From: AP-15 sp963787425
GTDB taxonomy: Bacteria > Pseudomonadota > Alphaproteobacteria > ATCC43930 > CGMCC-115725
Direction of reading: 5' to 3'
DNA length: 64,000 nucleotides
Assembly (NCBI GenBank): GCA_963787425.1
Contig: CAWBCV010000018.1
Location: 124,001-188,000 of the forward strand
This document shows, one piece after another, positions 7,721-16,445 of the stretch (the stretch's first letter is position 1; the number at the start of each line of letters is the position of its first letter). The translations under genes and the position numbers were made by a program. Under the pieces are notes generated by a model. That model did not search any database and was not told the origin of the DNA. It saw nothing but the letters and a program-made list of their open reading frames with translations.

Positions 7721-9235
7721 CTGGACGGCCTGGGCGCGCCGATCTGCCTTTCAATATCGATTTTGGTTGTGCAGGGGATTGCCGGCTGGGCGGACTTGCC
7801 CGCCACCGGCGGTTGCGATGCATTAAGGTCGCCGAGCAAAGTGCGGTAGCACGCATGGCTGCGCAGCAGCAAACGGCCGGCCTCCTCGGTCACCTGCAAT
7901 TGCGGTGGGGTCAAGGTCCAGCTGGTCGGCACGTCCTTCGCCATATCGCGCAATGCGATATGCGCTGGCGTGTCGGCCGGGATCTGGTCGTAGTCGACGG
8001 TAATCCCGTAAATCCGCATGCCGGCGAATTTGGCTCGGCCAGTGGCGCCGGCGGCGGCCTGCGCCAGTTCACCGAGCAAGGCGGACAGTGCGGTCTCGGA
8101 ATTCGCCGTATTGGCGTCGATCGGCACCGAAGTCACCGCCTGGATCTGGCCGACGAGGCCCGGCTGCTGCGGCTGTCGGTAAAGCTTGTTCGGCGGGTCA
8201 CTGCGCGCATTGACGACGATAACAACAAGCTTGCGGATCTTGCCGTCGTTGATTGCGCGCAGGACCTGCGCATCGTCGTAGGAAGCGATCAGCGCCGAGC
8301 GCAATGACCGAGTTCCGAGATTGTCGGCGAGCCCGCCATCGAGAAAATAGAGATAGTCGATGCGCCGGTAGGGGTTGGGCCCGTGCCGCAGGTCGTTGGA
8401 ATAGCGCGCGTCCTTGTACTCGGCGAGGTTCAGGTATGGCGTGTACGGGTTCGACAGATCGACCGCGTAGATCGACCCGGATCCATTCGCCGTTGCGCAG
8501 TTTGCCTTGGCAGCCGTCGGAATAGTCCCGAAAGGCGACCGGCGTCAGTAAGATCGGAAACGCAGCGGAAGCTGAGACCGCGGTGGCGATCGGCAACAAA
8601 TCGTATTTCGAGCAAACATCGTCGAACCGGCGCGGCACCATCGCAAACGTCTCGCCGCCCGCCATGTCGGTCGCGTTCAGCACGATGTAGGGTTTGCCCG
8701 GCTGGTTCAACGCGGCGAGCGGGGCGTCATGGTAAAGCCGCGCGTTGAACAACGCCTCCTCGGCCTCGATGCGGGTGATCTGGCCGGAAACAAGGCCCAA
8801 CCAGGTGATCGGGTTGACGGCATCGAGTTCGAGCGCCGCCATATTGTCTTTGGTTAGAAAGTCATTGCGCAGCCCGTCGAGATCGCCGTCCCAATGGCCG
8901 GGTCCGCGTCGCAATCCGAACCACGCGGCGGTAACGCTGCCGCCCGACACCGACGAAATCAGCTTAACGTCCTCGGTCAGCGCGTGCGGGCCATCGGGCG
9001 CGGCGTAGCTGGTTTGCGACAACTCGCGCAGGACGGATTTGGCGAGAGCGGCAGCGCGCGATCCGCCGCCCGAGAAAGTCATCAGAATTACCGGGCGGTC
9101 GGGGCTCGCCGGCGCGATCGTGCGCAAATCGGGATTGCCGTCGCCCGCCTGCAATGGCGTGTTCTCGATATGCATACCCGCGCATCCGCCGGCCAGCAAA
9201 ACGCAGAGCACCACCCAAACTCGCCCGCGCATCAT
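7717..9235 (-). pseudogene. Patatin-like phospholipase lipoprotein, frameshifted
   Basis: The first frame (9235 down to about 8490) starts with a lipoprotein signal with lipobox LAGGC (Cys18), then the patatin oxyanion motif SGGGSR (residues 55-60) and a nucleophile elbow SVSGGS (Ser97). Around 8470-8500 the coding frame shifts by one. The continuation reads YAVDLSNPYTPYLNLAEY, then FLDGGLADNLG (the catalytic Asp of the DGG motif) and runs to 7717. Joined length is about 500 residues. Such proteins are outer-membrane or periplasmic lipid acyl hydrolases with a Ser-Asp dyad. Because the frameshift separates Ser from Asp, the gene as written cannot make an active enzyme. It follows a 71-codon gene by 3 nt and probably shares its transcript. 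Confidence 0.82.
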
Positions 9236-9238
9236 GCT

Positions 9239-9454
9239 TTATACCGGGGTGAATGAGATGGTCAGCGGATGACCCACCGTCGTGCCGCTGACGACGCCAT
9301 ACCAGTAGGGCGGCGCGTAGCCCGAGCCGGACAGTGAAATCACGTAATAATTTGGTTGGACCGCGAGTTCGGTCTCGGTCTCGCCGATGACGTTGCCGCT
9401 GGCGATCACGTCGCGGATGTCGTTCGAATCGAACGTGACGCGGATGTATTCCAT
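9239..9454 (-). CDS. Small hypothetical protein upstream of the patatin gene
   Basis: A 71-residue protein beginning MEYIRVTFDSNDIRDVIASG with no signal peptide, rich in beta-prone residues and Tyr (NYYVISLSGSGY, PPYWYGV). A GAGGGG box precedes the ATG at 9454. Longer upstream frames exist but the RBS favours this start. Its stop is 3 nt from the start of the patatin lipoprotein gene, so the two are probably co-transcribed. I recognise no family. It lies divergent from dgt with 124 nt between the starts, which must hold both promoters. Confidence 0.55.
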   Translation of the reverse strand: MEYIRVTFDSNDIRDVIASGNVIGETETELAVQPNYYVISLSGSGYAPPYWYGVVSGTTVGHPLTISFTPV

Positions 9455-9578
9455 AGCGCCGCCCCTCGAGTTGCCCGATGTTAACCACATCCGACGGCAA
9501 TCGAAATCGCGATAGGGTGATCGGCGACTATTGCATGCGCGGATGGACGCAAGCCGAGGCTCGGCGTAAGGTCGGCAC

Positions 9579-10757
9579 ATGGTCCGGCCGGACGGTCTGG
9601 CGCCTTATGCGTCGAAACCGGAGGAGTCACGCGGGCGGCTCTATCCGGAGCCCGAGCATCCAACGCGGTCCGCGTTTCAGCGGGACCGCGACCGCATCAT
9701 ACACTCGACCGCGTTTCGAAGGCTGACCCATAAGACGCAGGTCTTTGTTTATCACGAGGGCGACCACTATCGTACCCGGCTGACGCACAGCCTCGAAGTG
9801 GCGCAGATCGCGCGGACGATCAGCCGCGCGCTCGGTCTCGACGAAGACCTCGCAGAGACACTGGCTCTCGCTCACGACCTCGGCCACACGCCCTTTGGCC
9901 ATGCTGGCGAGGAGGCACTCAATGCCGATATGGCGCGGTTCGGCGGCTTTTCGCACAACGATCAGACATTGCGAATCCTGACCCGTCTCGAACGGCGCTA
10001 TGCCGAGTTCGACGGGCTCAACCTGACTTGGGAATCGCTCGAAGGCACCGTTAAGCACAATGGACCCCTGCGCGGCGCCGCCATCGACCGACCGGTGCCA
10101 TCGACGATCGCTGAATACGACAGCTGTCACCCGCTGGCGCTAGAGACGTTCCCGAGCGCCGAGGCGCAAGTCGCCGCGCTTGCCGACGACATCGCCTATA
10201 ACAACCACGATATCGATGATGGATTACGCGCCGGGTTGTTCGCGGTAGCCGATCTTGCCGATGTGCCGCTCGTCGGCCCGGTCTTTCATGGGGTGGCATC
10301 ACGTTATCCAGGGATCGAGGAACCGCGCCTGATCCACGAGTTGATCCGCCGGGTGATTGATCGGATGGTCGGGGATCTGATCGGCGAGACATCTCGTCGG
10401 CTCGCCGACGGCGCACCCGGATCGGTCGACGAGGTGAGAGCGCTCAACGCGCCGATCATTGATTTTTCCGAGGAGATGCGGCGCAACGATCGCGCACTCA
10501 AACAATTTTTGTTCGAGCGGATGTATCGCCATCACCGGGTCAAACGCATGAGTTCAAAGGCGCATAGGGTGGTCCACGACCTGTTCGGCCTTTACCTAGC
10601 GGAGCCGCAATACTTGCCGCGCGAATGGCGCGACCTCGCTATCGGGCCGGACCATCCCCGGACCGCGCGGGTCGCGGCCGACTACCTCGCCGGGATGACC
10701 GACCGCTTCGCCCTCGACGAGCATCACCGACTGTTCGACACTTACGCCCGGACATGA
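9579..10757 (+). CDS. dgt: Deoxyguanosinetriphosphate triphosphohydrolase-like protein
   Basis: A 392-residue HD-domain enzyme of the dGTPase family, which removes triphosphate from dNTPs and helps keep nucleotide pools balanced. The HD metal site is visible: YRTRLTHSLEV (first His), LAHDLGHTPFGH (His-Asp pair plus following His) and a later Asp in ADDIAYNNHDIDDG. The N-terminal RSAFQRDRDRIIHSTAFRRL is diagnostic of the short, bacterial Dgt-like type. It opens the conserved alphaproteobacterial cluster running into argS. The start is ATG at 9579; the RBS is weak. Full length with no oddities. Confidence 0.93.
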   Translation: MVRPDGLAPYASKPEESRGRLYPEPEHPTRSAFQRDRDRIIHSTAFRRLTHKTQVFVYHEGDHYRTRLTHSLEVAQIARTISRALGLDEDLAETLALAHDLGHTPFGHAGEEALNADMARFGGFSHNDQTLRILTRLERRYAEFDGLNLTWESLEGTVKHNGPLRGAAIDRPVPSTIAEYDSCHPLALETFPSAEAQVAALADDIAYNNHDIDDGLRAGLFAVADLADVPLVGPVFHGVASRYPGIEEPRLIHELIRRVIDRMVGDLIGETSRRLADGAPGSVDEVRALNAPIIDFSEEMRRNDRALKQFLFERMYRHHRVKRMSSKAHRVVHDLFGLYLAEPQYLPREWRDLAIGPDHPRTARVAADYLAGMTDRFALDEHHRLFDTYART

Positions 10758-10763
10758 AACGTT

Positions 10764-11008
10764 GTGAAGCTACACTCTCATGCGATTGCTCGGATGTTGG
10801 AGCGAGGCGCAACCGAGGAAGAGGTCGCAGCGACGATTCGGGAAGGGGAGCAGTTTCCGGCGAAGTTCGACCGCCAGGGATTTCGACGTAATTTCCCTTC
10901 AAGGCGCTGTGGCGCGGCCGTCGCAACCATATGAAGCAGGTCGAGGTGTTCGCGACTTGGGAAGACGACGACTGGATGGTTATCAGCGTGATCGTTAAAT
11001 ACATTTGA
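10764..11008 (+). pseudogene. DUF4258 domain protein (putative toxin partner), frameshifted
   Basis: The frame from GTG 10764 reads KLHSHAIARMLERGATEEEV, then GEQFPAKF and FRRNFP, a DUF4258 N-terminus. After the CCC at 10895-10897 the family sequence moves to another frame: FKALWRGRRNHMKQVEVFA, then DDDWMVISVIVKYI and a TGA at 11006-11008. One missing base in the C run accounts for this. DUF4258 proteins have a RelE/BrnT-like fold and often pair with a DUF2283 protein, as here. Joined length would be about 81 residues. As written the product ends early at a TGA near 10935. No strong RBS is seen; it may depend on coupling to dgt, which ends 6 nt earlier. Confidence 0.65.
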
Positions 11009-11029
11009 GCAATAGTTGGAGGCTGGAGA

Positions 11030-11278
11030 GTGCAGCTCAGCTACGATCCTCGTCGGAACATCGCCTACCTGCGCGTGCGCGAGGCCGCCGGTACCCAAGT
11101 GGAAACGGTTCGGTTGAGCGGTGAAGTGAACGTCGATCTGTCCCCGGACGGAACCCTTTACGGCATCGAGCTTCTCAACGCCAATGCTCAGCTACGCGCC
11201 TCTGATGGCGGACGATTTGTGCTGGTGGACGAAGTCGCGGGGCGTCGGATTGAGGTTCCATTACCCGACGTCGCCTGA
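11030..11278 (+). CDS. DUF2283 domain protein (putative antitoxin partner)
   Basis: An 82-residue protein with the DUF2283 pattern: YDPRRNIAYLRVRE at the start, a central VNVDLSPDGTLYGIELLNA and a short tail. GGAGG lies about 8 nt before a GTG start. DUF2283 genes are commonly next to DUF4258 genes, and the pair has been proposed as a toxin-antitoxin-like module; the function is unproven. It lies 21 nt after the frameshifted DUF4258 gene and 33 nt before argS, inside an otherwise housekeeping operon. The antitoxin-like member is intact while the toxin-like one is broken. Confidence 0.75.
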   Translation: MQLSYDPRRNIAYLRVREAAGTQVETVRLSGEVNVDLSPDGTLYGIELLNANAQLRASDGGRFVLVDEVAGRRIEVPLPDVA

Positions 11279-11311
11279 ACGCCGTAACACGCCGGCTCCT
11301 GGTATCCCGAC

Positions 11312-13090
11312 ATGACCAACATCTTTGCCGACTTTCGACGGGTCGTGCTGGCGGCCATCGAGGATCTCCTGGCGAACCGGGAGCTGCCAGCGGGGCTCGA
11401 CCTACGCCGGGTTGCGGTCGAGCTGCCGCGGGATTCCGCGCATGGCGATCTGTCAACCAACGCGGCAATGGTGCTCGCCGGGACGGTCAAAGAAAACCCG
11501 ATGGTTCTCGCCGAGCGGATCGCCGCCGCCCTCGCCGGGCGTGAGCTCGTGACCGGGGACTATCGCGGCGGCGGGTTCACGGTTACCCCGGCGAAGCCGG
11601 GCTTCATCAACATCAGGCTGGCCCCCGAGGTCTGGCACGCGCAGCTCCGCGCCATCCTGCGTGCCGGCATGGCGTTCGGCGATTCGGCGATTGGTGGCAG
11701 CGAACGCGTCAATGTCGAGTTCGTGTCGGCCAATCCGACGGGCCCGATGCATGTCGGGCACGGGCGCGGGGCGGTTGTCGGGGACGCGCTGGCCGGGCTC
11801 CTGGCCAAGGCCGGGTTCAGCGTCCAGCGCGAGTATTATATCAACGACGCCGGCGCCCAGGTCGATGTGCTCGCGCGGTCGACTCACCTGCGATACCGGG
11901 AGGCTCTGGGCGAAGCGATCGGGCCCATTCCCGAGGGCTTGTATCCCGGCGAATACCTCGCAGAAGCGGGCCGCGCGCTTGCCGAGCGCGACGGACGCAA
12001 ATGGCTCGGCCGGCCTGAGGCCGAATGGCTGGCGCCTATCCGCGATTTTGCCGTTGAACAAATGATGCGGCTGATCCGCGACGACCTGGCCTTGCTCGGC
12101 GTCCATCACGATCTGTTCTTCTCCGAGCGCAGCCTGACCGAGCGCGGGGCAATTGACGACTGTGTTCGGGTTCTGGCCGACCGCGGGCTCGTCTATACCG
12201 GGGTGCTGGAGCCCCCGAAGGGCAAGCTGCCGGATGATTGGGAGCCGCGCCCGCAAACCCTGTTCCGGGCTGCCTCCTTCGGCGACGAAGTCGATCGTCC
12301 GCTCAAGAAATCGGACGGCTCGTGGACGTATTTCGCGGCTGATATCGCCTATCACCGTGACAAGGTGCAACGCGGCTTCGACACGATGATCGATGTCTGG
12401 GGGGCCGATCACGGCGGCTACGTGAAGCGCCTGCACGCTGCAATCCAAGCGTTGACCAACGGCGCCGCTGCGCTGGACGTCAAAATCTGCCAGCTGGTGA
12501 ATTTGTTCGATAAGGCCACGCCGGTTCGGATGTCGAAACGCGCCGGGACGTTCGTCACATTGCGCGAGGTCATCGAGGTGGTCGGCAAGGACGTGTTCCG
12601 CTTCATCATGCTGACCCGGCGGAACGACCAGGCGCTGGATTTCGATTTCGCCAAGGTCACCGAGCAGTCGAAGGACAACCCGGTCTTCTATGTCCAATAC
12701 GCCCACGCCCGCGCCGCCTCTGTTATGCGGCACGCCGCCGAGCAATTTCCGGACGACGATTTATCCGACGCAGGGCTTGGCGAGGCCCCGCTGGAGCGAC
12801 TCTCCGACCCGTCCGAGATCGCGCTGATTCGCCAGCTGGCAGGCTGGCCGCGGCTGGTCGAGGCAGCCGCCGACGCCCACGAGCCACACCGCATCGCCTT
12901 TTATCTCCAGGAAGTCGCCGCCCAGTTCCATATGTTGTGGAACAAGGGCAAGGACGAGGCGACTTTACGTTTTATCCTAGCGTCCGATGCGGAGTTGACC
13001 CGCGCGCGTCTGGCTCTGGTCCGCGGCGTCGCGCTGGTCATCGCTTCGGGGCTCGCCGTGTTCGGCGTCGAACCGGCGCAGGAGATGTGA
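11312..13090 (+). CDS. argS: Arginyl-tRNA synthetase
   Basis: A 592-residue class I aminoacyl-tRNA synthetase that charges tRNA-Arg. The N-terminal tRNA-binding (Add-1) domain spans about residues 1-110. The Rossmann catalytic core has the HIGH-type motif HVGHGRG at 147-153 preceded by SANPTGP, and a KMSKS-like motif in PVRMSKRAG. The C-terminal anticodon-binding helical domain (DALRP) fills about 470-592. Length and domain order are normal. The next gene starts 2 nt after the stop, so the two are translationally close. ATG start. Confidence 0.97.
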   Translation: MTNIFADFRRVVLAAIEDLLANRELPAGLDLRRVAVELPRDSAHGDLSTNAAMVLAGTVKENPMVLAERIAAALAGRELVTGDYRGGGFTVTPAKPGFINIRLAPEVWHAQLRAILRAGMAFGDSAIGGSERVNVEFVSANPTGPMHVGHGRGAVVGDALAGLLAKAGFSVQREYYINDAGAQVDVLARSTHLRYREALGEAIGPIPEGLYPGEYLAEAGRALAERDGRKWLGRPEAEWLAPIRDFAVEQMMRLIRDDLALLGVHHDLFFSERSLTERGAIDDCVRVLADRGLVYTGVLEPPKGKLPDDWEPRPQTLFRAASFGDEVDRPLKKSDGSWTYFAADIAYHRDKVQRGFDTMIDVWGADHGGYVKRLHAAIQALTNGAAALDVKICQLVNLFDKATPVRMSKRAGTFVTLREVIEVVGKDVFRFIMLTRRNDQALDFDFAKVTEQSKDNPVFYVQYAHARAASVMRHAAEQFPDDDLSDAGLGEAPLERLSDPSEIALIRQLAGWPRLVEAAADAHEPHRIAFYLQEVAAQFHMLWNKGKDEATLRFILASDAELTRARLALVRGVALVIASGLAVFGVEPAQEM

Positions 13091-13092
13091 TC

Positions 13093-13866
13093 ATGTCGTA
13101 TCAATTGGGATCGGCGGATTCGGACGGGCCAGCCGACCTCTATGCCGACCCGCGGGAGCATGAAGCGGGGCCGCGGCTTCGCGGGCTGGTCGCAAGTCTG
13201 GTCGTGCTTATCGTCATCGCAGTATTTGCCGGCGGTTTATGGTTCGCGTACCAGCAAGGATTACGGCACGGGGGCGGCAGCACGGTAGCTGCGGATGTCC
13301 CGCTCATCCGCGCCGACGAGCGTCCGACAAAGGTCAAGCCGGAAAATCCGGGCGGCATGGAAGTGCCGGATCGCGATAAGCTGATCTACACCCAGAAACG
13401 CACCACGGTGGAGCACCTGCTGCCGCCCCCCGAGAAGCCGATGCCACGGCCCGCCGCGCCTTCTGCCGCCGCTCCATCCGCTTCACCCCAGCCTCCGCTG
13501 ACGACCTCGGCCGCGGGTCCCCCGAATCCGTCGCCACAGGCCCAGTCACAGCAGCCCGCCGGCAAATTACCTGCCAAGGCCGGGTCCGCTGCTGCCGCTG
13601 CTGGAAAACCGGCCGTAACTCAACAGGCCGGCGGCGTGCGAATCCAGCTCGCGTCGGTGCGCAGCGAGGAGGCCGCGCGTCAGGAATGGGACCGTGTCAA
13701 GCGCGCCAATCCAGACCTGCTTGGGAGTATCTCGGCAACTACCATTCGTGCCGATCTCGGTGACAGAGGGGTCTTTTACCGTCTCCAGACTGCCCCCATC
13801 GCGGATGCCGACCGAATCTGCGGCGAGCTGAAGCGGCGCAACATCGGGTGCATAATTGCCCGATAA
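13093..13866 (+). CDS. SPOR domain membrane protein
   Basis: A 257-residue bitopic protein: about 30 cytoplasmic residues, one membrane helix (LVVLIVIAVFAGGLWFA, about 33-50), a long Pro/Ala-rich periplasmic linker and a C-terminal SPOR domain (VRIQLASVRSEEAARQEWDR, ending near NIGCIIAR). SPOR domains bind denuded glycan strands of peptidoglycan and target proteins to the division site. The gene lies between argS and nagZ, its usual place in alphaproteobacteria. ATG at 13093 is used because it follows the argS stop by 2 nt. The stop overlaps the nagZ start. Confidence 0.88.
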   Translation: MSYQLGSADSDGPADLYADPREHEAGPRLRGLVASLVVLIVIAVFAGGLWFAYQQGLRHGGGSTVAADVPLIRADERPTKVKPENPGGMEVPDRDKLIYTQKRTTVEHLLPPPEKPMPRPAAPSAAAPSASPQPPLTTSAAGPPNPSPQAQSQQPAGKLPAKAGSAAAAAGKPAVTQQAGGVRIQLASVRSEEAARQEWDRVKRANPDLLGSISATTIRADLGDRGVFYRLQTAPIADADRICGELKRRNIGCIIAR

Positions 13867-14896
13867 CGCGGCGCTCGCGGTTGTCTTTGGCTGCTCCGGC
13901 GAGCGCCTTACCGCCTCGGAACGCAATTTCTTCGCCGCCGCCGATCCGGTCGGGTTCATTCTGTTCCGCCGCAACTGCAGGTCGCCCGATCAGGTGTGTG
14001 ATTTGGTGGACTCGCTGCGTGGCTGCATAGGCCGTGACGACGCGCCGGTCCTGATCGATCAGGAAGGCGGCCGCGTGGCGCGGCTGCGCCCGCCGCACTG
14101 GCGCCGCTACCCATCGGCCGCGCGGCTTGCATCGCTGCCGAATCCGGCGGCGGAGACAGCGGCCCGCCTCGGCGCTCGGCTGATTGCCGATGATTTGGCG
14201 CGGCTGAGGATCACCGTTAATTGCCTGCCGGTGCTGGATATCCCGGTCTCGGGGGCGGATCCGGTGATCGGCGACCGGGCCTATGGGAGCGATCCGGAAC
14301 GGGTCACGCGGCTCGCTGGCGCCGTATGTGCGGGGCTGCTCGACGGCGCCGTTCTGCCTGTCCTTAAACACATACCCGGCCATGGCCGCGCCCGCGTCGA
14401 CAGCCATCATGCCTGCCCGCAGGTCGAGACCCGTTACGAAGAATTGGCGAACACGGATTTTGCGCCGTTCCGAGCGCTCGCCACGATGCCTTGGGCGATG
14501 ACCGCGCACATCGTCTATTCGGCCATCGATCCAAGGGCGCCGGCGACATTGTCGTCGCGCGTAGTCGCCGAGGCCATCCGCGGCGAGATCGGGTTCGACG
14601 GCGTTCTCGTTTCCGACGATTTGTCGATGCGAGCGCTCGGCGGTGGGCTCGGGGAGCGGACGCGGCAGGCGCTCGCCGCCGGTTGCGATTTAGCGCTGCA
14701 TTGCAATGGAGATCCGGGCGAGATGGAGGAGGTCGTCGCGGCAGCTCGCGCGATTTCGCCGCTCACCGCGGCGCGGCTTCGGCGCGGCGAAGCAATGCGG
14801 CGCGGTTCCGCGGCGAACGGCGTCGACCGCGCGGAAGCCGAGGCGCAATTCGAGGCGCTCATTGCCGGCGCGCGCATTTCCGAGGTTGCGGAGTAG
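13856..14896 (+). CDS. nagZ: Beta-N-acetylhexosaminidase
   Basis: A 346-residue cytoplasmic GH3 glycosidase that removes GlcNAc from anhydro-muropeptides in cell-wall recycling. Family motifs are clear: IDQEGGRVARL near residue 65, KHIPGHGRARVDSH in the middle (catalytic His on the mobile loop) and GVLVSDDLSMRAL (catalytic Asp). The likely start is TTG 13856, overlapping the SPOR gene end by 11 nt. No in-frame ATG lies close by, so the start is moderately sure. The stop overlaps the GTG of the next gene. Full length. Confidence 0.92.
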   Translation: MPDNAALAVVFGCSGERLTASERNFFAAADPVGFILFRRNCRSPDQVCDLVDSLRGCIGRDDAPVLIDQEGGRVARLRPPHWRRYPSAARLASLPNPAAETAARLGARLIADDLARLRITVNCLPVLDIPVSGADPVIGDRAYGSDPERVTRLAGAVCAGLLDGAVLPVLKHIPGHGRARVDSHHACPQVETRYEELANTDFAPFRALATMPWAMTAHIVYSAIDPRAPATLSSRVVAEAIRGEIGFDGVLVSDDLSMRALGGGLGERTRQALAAGCDLALHCNGDPGEMEEVVAAARAISPLTAARLRRGEAMRRGSAANGVDRAEAEAQFEALIAGARISEVAE

Positions 14897-15597
14897 TGAA
14901 CCCGGCGGGCGGCATGGCCGCAATGGTCTACCAGGCGAGCACTTGGGTTCTGCCGGTCGTCTTCGCCGTGACCTTTCACGAGGCGGCGCACGGTTTTGTC
15001 GCCTACCAGTTCGGCGACGATACCGCCCAGCGGGCGGGCCGCGTCACGTTCAATCCGTTCAAGCATGTCGACACGTTCGGCACGATCATCCTGCCGGCGA
15101 TGCTGATCCTGCTGCGCTCGCCGTTCCTGTTCGGCTATGCCAAACCGGTACCAGTCAATTTCCGGCGGCTCGATAGACCGCGGCGGGACATGGTGTGGGT
15201 CGCTCTGGCCGGACCCGGTACCAATGTGCTGCTCGCGATCATCTCGTCGCTGTTGTTTTACGGGGTCGGTTTAATGCCGCCGAGCCCCGGCGAGTGGCTG
15301 GCGGAAAACTTGGTGCACTCGGTACAGATCAACGCCGTCCTGTGCGTATTCAACATGCTGCCTTTGCCGCCGCTGGACGGCGGGAGGGTAGCGGTCGGGC
15401 TGTTGCCGGATGCACTCGCGCTCCCGCTGGCTCGGCTCGAGCGTTACGGCATGTTGATCCTGTTGCTGTTCTTGTTCGTAATTCCCTATGTCGGTGAGCA
15501 GACGGGTCATAACTTCAATATTCTAGCTTGGATCATCGGTGTACCAACCGAAGCGCTGATCCGGGTGATACTCGCTGTCACTGGGCAGAGCGGGTGA
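14896..15597 (+). CDS. Site-2 protease (M50) family membrane metalloprotease
   Basis: A 233-residue multi-pass membrane zinc protease. The zinc site HEAAH lies near residue 29 in the first membrane segment, and the third ligand is in PLPPLDGGRV near 158. This is the short M50 type without a PDZ domain, found in this locus in many alphaproteobacteria; its substrate is unknown. GTG 14896 overlaps the nagZ stop by 1 nt; ATG 14914 is an alternative. The stop overlaps the scpA start by 3 nt, so it belongs to the same operon. Confidence 0.87.
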   Translation: MNPAGGMAAMVYQASTWVLPVVFAVTFHEAAHGFVAYQFGDDTAQRAGRVTFNPFKHVDTFGTIILPAMLILLRSPFLFGYAKPVPVNFRRLDRPRRDMVWVALAGPGTNVLLAIISSLLFYGVGLMPPSPGEWLAENLVHSVQINAVLCVFNMLPLPPLDGGRVAVGLLPDALALPLARLERYGMLILLLFLFVIPYVGEQTGHNFNILAWIIGVPTEALIRVILAVTGQSG

Positions 15598-16445
15598 ACG
15601 CGGCTGCCCCTCACCCTCCCGCTGCGCGGGCCCCTCCCTCTCCCCACTCGCGGGGAGAGGGCTGGGGTGAGGGGCGCTCTCGCCCAGAGCAGCTGGTGCT
15701 TGATCTCGACGGCTTCGAAGGGCCGATCGACCTACTGCTCACATTGGCCCGCGAGCAGAAGGTCGACCTCGGCAAGATCTCGATCCTGGCGCTGGCCGAC
15801 CAATATCTGGCCTTCATAGCGAGACAACGGTCGCTCAGTCTCGAGATTGCCGCCGACTACCTGGTCATGGCGGCGTGGCTCGCCTACCTGAAATCGCGCC
15901 TTTTGTTGCCGCAGCCTCTGCAGGATGACGAGCCGAGCGGGACCGAGCTCGCCGCACAGCTGGAGCACCGCCTCCGATTGCTAGAGACGATGCAGATTGC
16001 CGGAGGGCGGCTTATGGCCCGTCCGCGGACGGGGCAGGATGTGTTCCTGCGCGGCGCGCCCGAGGGGCTCACGGTGATCCCTGTCCCGGTTTACGAGCTG
16101 GCTCTTTATCAACTGTTGCGCGCCTATGGCGAAGGCAGGCGCCGGACCGAAGCAGCAGTGCTGGCGATTGAGCCGGCCGAATTCTATTCGATGGATGATG
16201 CATTGAATTGGCTGGCGCGCTTTATCGGCCGTGTGCCGAATTGGCGGGAGCTGGCGAGCTTTTTGCCTCGGGAGCTGCGCGGGGAGGTTTTTCGCCGCTC
16301 CGCGCTCGCCGCGACTTTCGCCGCCACCCTGGAGCTGGCGCGCGATGGCCGCATCGAACTCCGTCAGGACCGGGCCTTCGGGCCGATATACCTCCGCAGC
16401 GCCGGCCCAGCCGCGGCGCACCACAACATTGGGGCGGCCGGGTGA
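15594..16445 (+). CDS. scpA: Segregation and condensation protein A
   Basis: The kleisin subunit of the SMC-ScpAB condensin, 283 residues. Its core begins QLVLDLDGFEGPIDLLLTLA at about residue 34, the standard ScpA N-terminus that binds the SMC head. A winged-helix C-terminus follows (SALAATFAATLELARDGRI). The roughly 33 residues before the core are encoded almost wholly by a 68-bp palindromic repeat (15607-15674) and read as Pro/Arg/Gly-rich sequence, so the repeat has become part of the protein. The GTG start lies before the repeat and overlaps the previous stop. A start inside or after the repeat cannot be excluded, but no ATG exists there. Confidence 0.9.
   Translation: MNAAAPHPPAARAPPSPHSRGEGWGEGRSRPEQLVLDLDGFEGPIDLLLTLAREQKVDLGKISILALADQYLAFIARQRSLSLEIAADYLVMAAWLAYLKSRLLLPQPLQDDEPSGTELAAQLEHRLRLLETMQIAGGRLMARPRTGQDVFLRGAPEGLTVIPVPVYELALYQLLRAYGEGRRRTEAAVLAIEPAEFYSMDDALNWLARFIGRVPNWRELASFLPRELRGEVFRRSALAATFAATLELARDGRIELRQDRAFGPIYLRSAGPAAAHHNIGAAG
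15607..15674. repeat. Palindromic repeat element inside scpA (copy 1)
   Basis: A nested palindrome. The outer arms CCCCTCACCC (15607-15616) and GGGTGAGGGG (15665-15674) are perfect complements. The inner arms CCCTCTCCCC (15636-15645) and GGGGAGAGGG (15652-15661) enclose a 6-nt loop. It is of the same kind as the element at 36749-36844 and lies entirely within the coding part of scpA. Confidence 0.85.

Noticed and set aside
14491..14895. N-terminal extension of the M50 protease frame by 135 codons
   Set aside because: It lies inside nagZ in another frame and is Arg-rich. GTG 14896 fits the operon overlaps.
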